Source of the DNA: Siphonodentalium dalli
Taxonomy: Eukaryota > Mollusca > Scaphopoda > Gadilida > Siphonodentaliidae
Length of the DNA: 64,000 nt
Direction of reading: 5' to 3'
NCBI GenBank assembly: GCA_032622095.1
Contig: CP136067.1
Location: forward strand, 38,979,549-39,043,548
The position numbers and the translations under genes were made by a program. Below are positions 61,752 through 64,000 of the stretch, in pieces. The notes beneath the pieces are model-generated. The model did no database searches. It saw only the letters and a program-made list of their open reading frames with translations, and was not told where the DNA came from. Each line of letters starts with the position of its first letter. Position 1 is the stretch's first letter.

Positions 61752-62171
61752 TGTGAGGTAATGAACACATAGATATATATATAGGTACAAGTCTTTATTA
61801 CGCCGTGAAGAATATACAAGCAGTGTATACAAATGTGACAATCGATGATTCTAGTGTTAGAATAGTCGAGCCTCTACGTATTAGAGGCTCGGAAGTGGAA
61901 TAGGAAAAGCATGATATCTTGGGGAATTGTATTTACTTATATACCATTTGGGTGAATACATAATGAGGTGTTTGTTAATACACATCGCGATTGGTCCCGC
62001 TGTTATGGCCATTTCCTATGACCATATTTGGGGAGCCGTCTTCATTGTGTAGGGAGTAAGACGTGTGAGGTTTCTTTCCTTAAGAAATCGAACACGGATA
62101 TTCGAGTTTGGGGTATATATGTCCTTGAATCAAGTTATGGGAATATAATGGGGCATGTGTATTATATCACA
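61752..62171 (-). mobile_element. LTR, right copy (5' LTR of a minus-oriented element)
   Basis: 420 bp, same ends as 52391-52832. AATAAA on minus at 61794-61799. Followed by CAAA, matching the base quartet before the left LTR (4-bp target duplication). On the minus strand, nine bases after the LTR, TGGTACCGTTGAGCAG could be a tRNA primer-binding site. Confidence 0.85.
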
Positions 62172-62620
62172 CAAAACTGTAATGTGCCCTGGCCCCTCTT
62201 CACATCTATTTAAATTTAACTATCCAAGGAAGGTTATATTTTTGTTTCTTTCAATAAATGTTATTATAACTTTATTTCATGTCTACTTATTTACTTATTG
62301 ATGGTTGTCAACAACACTGAAACAAATAATTTGACAATTCAAATAATTATTTGACAAAAGTATATTTAAAAATCAATTTAGTATAGAAACACTGATACAA
62401 ATATTTAGCGCATGCATCAACTAACTGTATCACTATGAGTAAAGAGACTGTCATGAAGTATTAGAATTATTGTAATATTCTGTCGTGAGTTGTTAGCTGA
62501 TATTGTCAGACTGCATCAAGTTCACCCTACCCTAGAGTTATCTAAAGTATATATTTTGTTATTGATCTACACCGTGAACTAGACAATTTTTGTCCCCCGA
62601 AATTTTAAATATTAAAATAG
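62172..62620. other. No gene recognised
   Basis: AT-rich flank of the LTR element; nothing further seen. Confidence 0.5.
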
Positions 62621-62622
62621 CC

Positions 62623-63700
62623 GGTGTCCGTCCGTCCGTCCCTGCGTCCGTGTGTCCGTGTGTCCATGCGTTCTGGGAAATGGTTTCCGGATGATAACTT
62701 TAGATTCGGTTATTAGATCAAAAGCAAATTTCATAGGTGAGTTTATCAGACCAAAATAAAGGTCAAGTTCGAATATGGGTTTGCTCCGCCCATTTTTGCG
62801 AGAGTTATGGCCCTTTTTTGACTTAGAAAACCCCTGAAAGTTGGTTTCCGGATGATAACTTTAGTAGTGTTAATCGGATTCAAACCAAATTTGGTATATT
62901 ACTTTATCCCAGCAAAACACAGGTCAAGTTCGATCTTGGGTTCTGCCCGACCATTTTTGGCAGAGTTATGCCCCTTTTTCGACATAGAAAATTCAGTTTT
63001 TCTTCTGTTTTTTGGTTTCCGGATGATAACTTGATTTTGGATTGTTTATATGCAAACCCCATTTTTGCAAGAGTTATGGCCCTTTTTTGTCCGCCGACCC
63101 GCATATAAAACCCCAAAAGTTGGTGTCCGGATGTTAACTTTAGTAGAGTTATTAATCAGATTTAAACCAAATTTGGTATGTGTCTTTCTCCCAGCAAAAC
63201 ACAGGTCAAGTTCGAATTTGGGTTCCGCCCGCCAATTTTCACCATAATTATGTCCCTTTTTACTTAGAATTTTTGCCAATTTGAGGTTTCCGGATGATAA
63301 CTTTAGTAAATGTGTACTGAATGAAATTAAATTTGGTATATGTAGGTTTACTAGCACAAAAGACGGATAAAATTCGATTTCGTGTTCTCCCATGCCAATT
63401 TTTATACGCAAACAACGGTCGTATCAAGCCGACGCTTAGAGGCGGACATGAGGTCTACCGACCTTTAATTCGACATGTTTTACTTAGAAAATTTCTCACT
63501 TTTTCAGTTTCCGGATGATATCACAAGTTTGGATCCTTTAATTGCAAATACCGTTTTTTGTGGATCAGTCATATCACGATACAGGTCAAGTTCGAATTTG
63601 AGTTTGAACTGATGATTTTTCTGAGTTATGGGCTTTTCGACTTATAAAATTCAATTTTTCTTGTAATTTTCTTCATTTTGTGCCAATTTGAGGTTATATT
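62623..63700. repeat. Bivalve-type repeat array with GTCC microsatellite head
   Basis: Begins with a (CCGT)n/GTGTCC microsatellite (62623-62670), then about six 100-175 bp modules: TTTCCGGATGATAACTTTAG, AACCAAATTTGGTAT, CAGGTCAAGTTCGA and GAGTTATGGCCCTTTTT. Frames over it on both strands (e.g. 63046-63411) are repeat products. Confidence 0.8.
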
Positions 63701-64000
63701 TTTACTTTAAGAGTTTTTGTTAAGATTTGGTTATTTGTATGCATGTCAGTAATGAGACAATGCACACGTGTCTTATCCATATAGTATACTTCTACAAAGC
63801 CTCCGCTCCAAATGAAGCCACTGGTTCGGGGGACACTGTTGCCAAGCGGCCTTTTATCAATATAAAAACTGCCAAGCAAGCTGAAACAGACACAATAAAA
63901 ATAATTGCGCGCAAAAAAAATCAATGAAAATTTTGGGACCCACCCCACAATATTCACTATTTTTCCATTTGATATCAACTTATGGGGGTAATTATAACAA

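Noticed and set aside
63046-63411. 121-codon minus frame at the right end
   Set aside because: Lies across tandem repeat modules; peptide segments repeat with them.

Overview
The window is animal nuclear DNA, AT-rich, dominated by introns and dispersed repeats. The 62.6-63.7 kb block and several others repeat modules of the type 'gagttatggccctttttcgac' and 'gtttccggatgataacttt'. I associate these with bivalve mollusc genomes, so a bivalve or close relative is my best guess. That is an inference, not a measurement.

The one gene I can support lies on the minus strand. It runs from 44043 down to a stop at 533 and resembles VWDE (von Willebrand factor D and EGF domain protein). I placed 16 exons by hand. 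Every junction keeps the reading frame, giving 1008 codons plus a stop, and 14 of the 15 introns are GT-AG; intron 5 appears to be GC-AG. Residue numbers in this annotation count from the first complete codon of the most upstream exon. The order is: a uromodulin-type D8C cysteine domain (exons 1-2), a VWDE-type beta-sandwich region (exons 3-5), a VWD domain (exons 6-10), a VWDE-specific helical/Cys segment (exons 11-12), one EGF domain split over exons 12-13, a second VWDE-specific region (exons 13-14), a transmembrane helix (exon 15) and a short tail with a PPPPY motif (exon 16). Exons 1-14 form a continuous family match. Exons 15-16 are joined across an 11-kb intron on phase agreement alone. 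The signal-peptide exon was not found and probably lies beyond the window or in a very short exon.

The introns carry most of the repeat load. Intron 14 (1718-12771) holds a 2.6-kb minisatellite with an inverted duplicate at its start, copies of two dispersed families and a GT-rich minisatellite. Introns 5, 8, 9 and 10 hold TTAA-flanked, piggyBac-like miniature elements, some with subterminal hairpins. Introns 11 and 12 hold long-TIR elements, and a tRNA-like sequence lies in intron 13.

From 44 to 64 kb I see no gene. That part holds satellite-like tandem repeats, a pair of 0.46-kb TIR elements (46.6 and 48.0 kb), and a 9.8-kb LTR element (52391-62171). The LTR element has about 430-bp LTRs, TG...CA ends and a 4-bp target duplication, but no recognisable gag/pol, so it looks like a large non-autonomous (LARD-like) retrotransposon. 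Two TTAA elements are nested in it. I saw no rRNA, CRISPR array, plasmid or bacterial feature.
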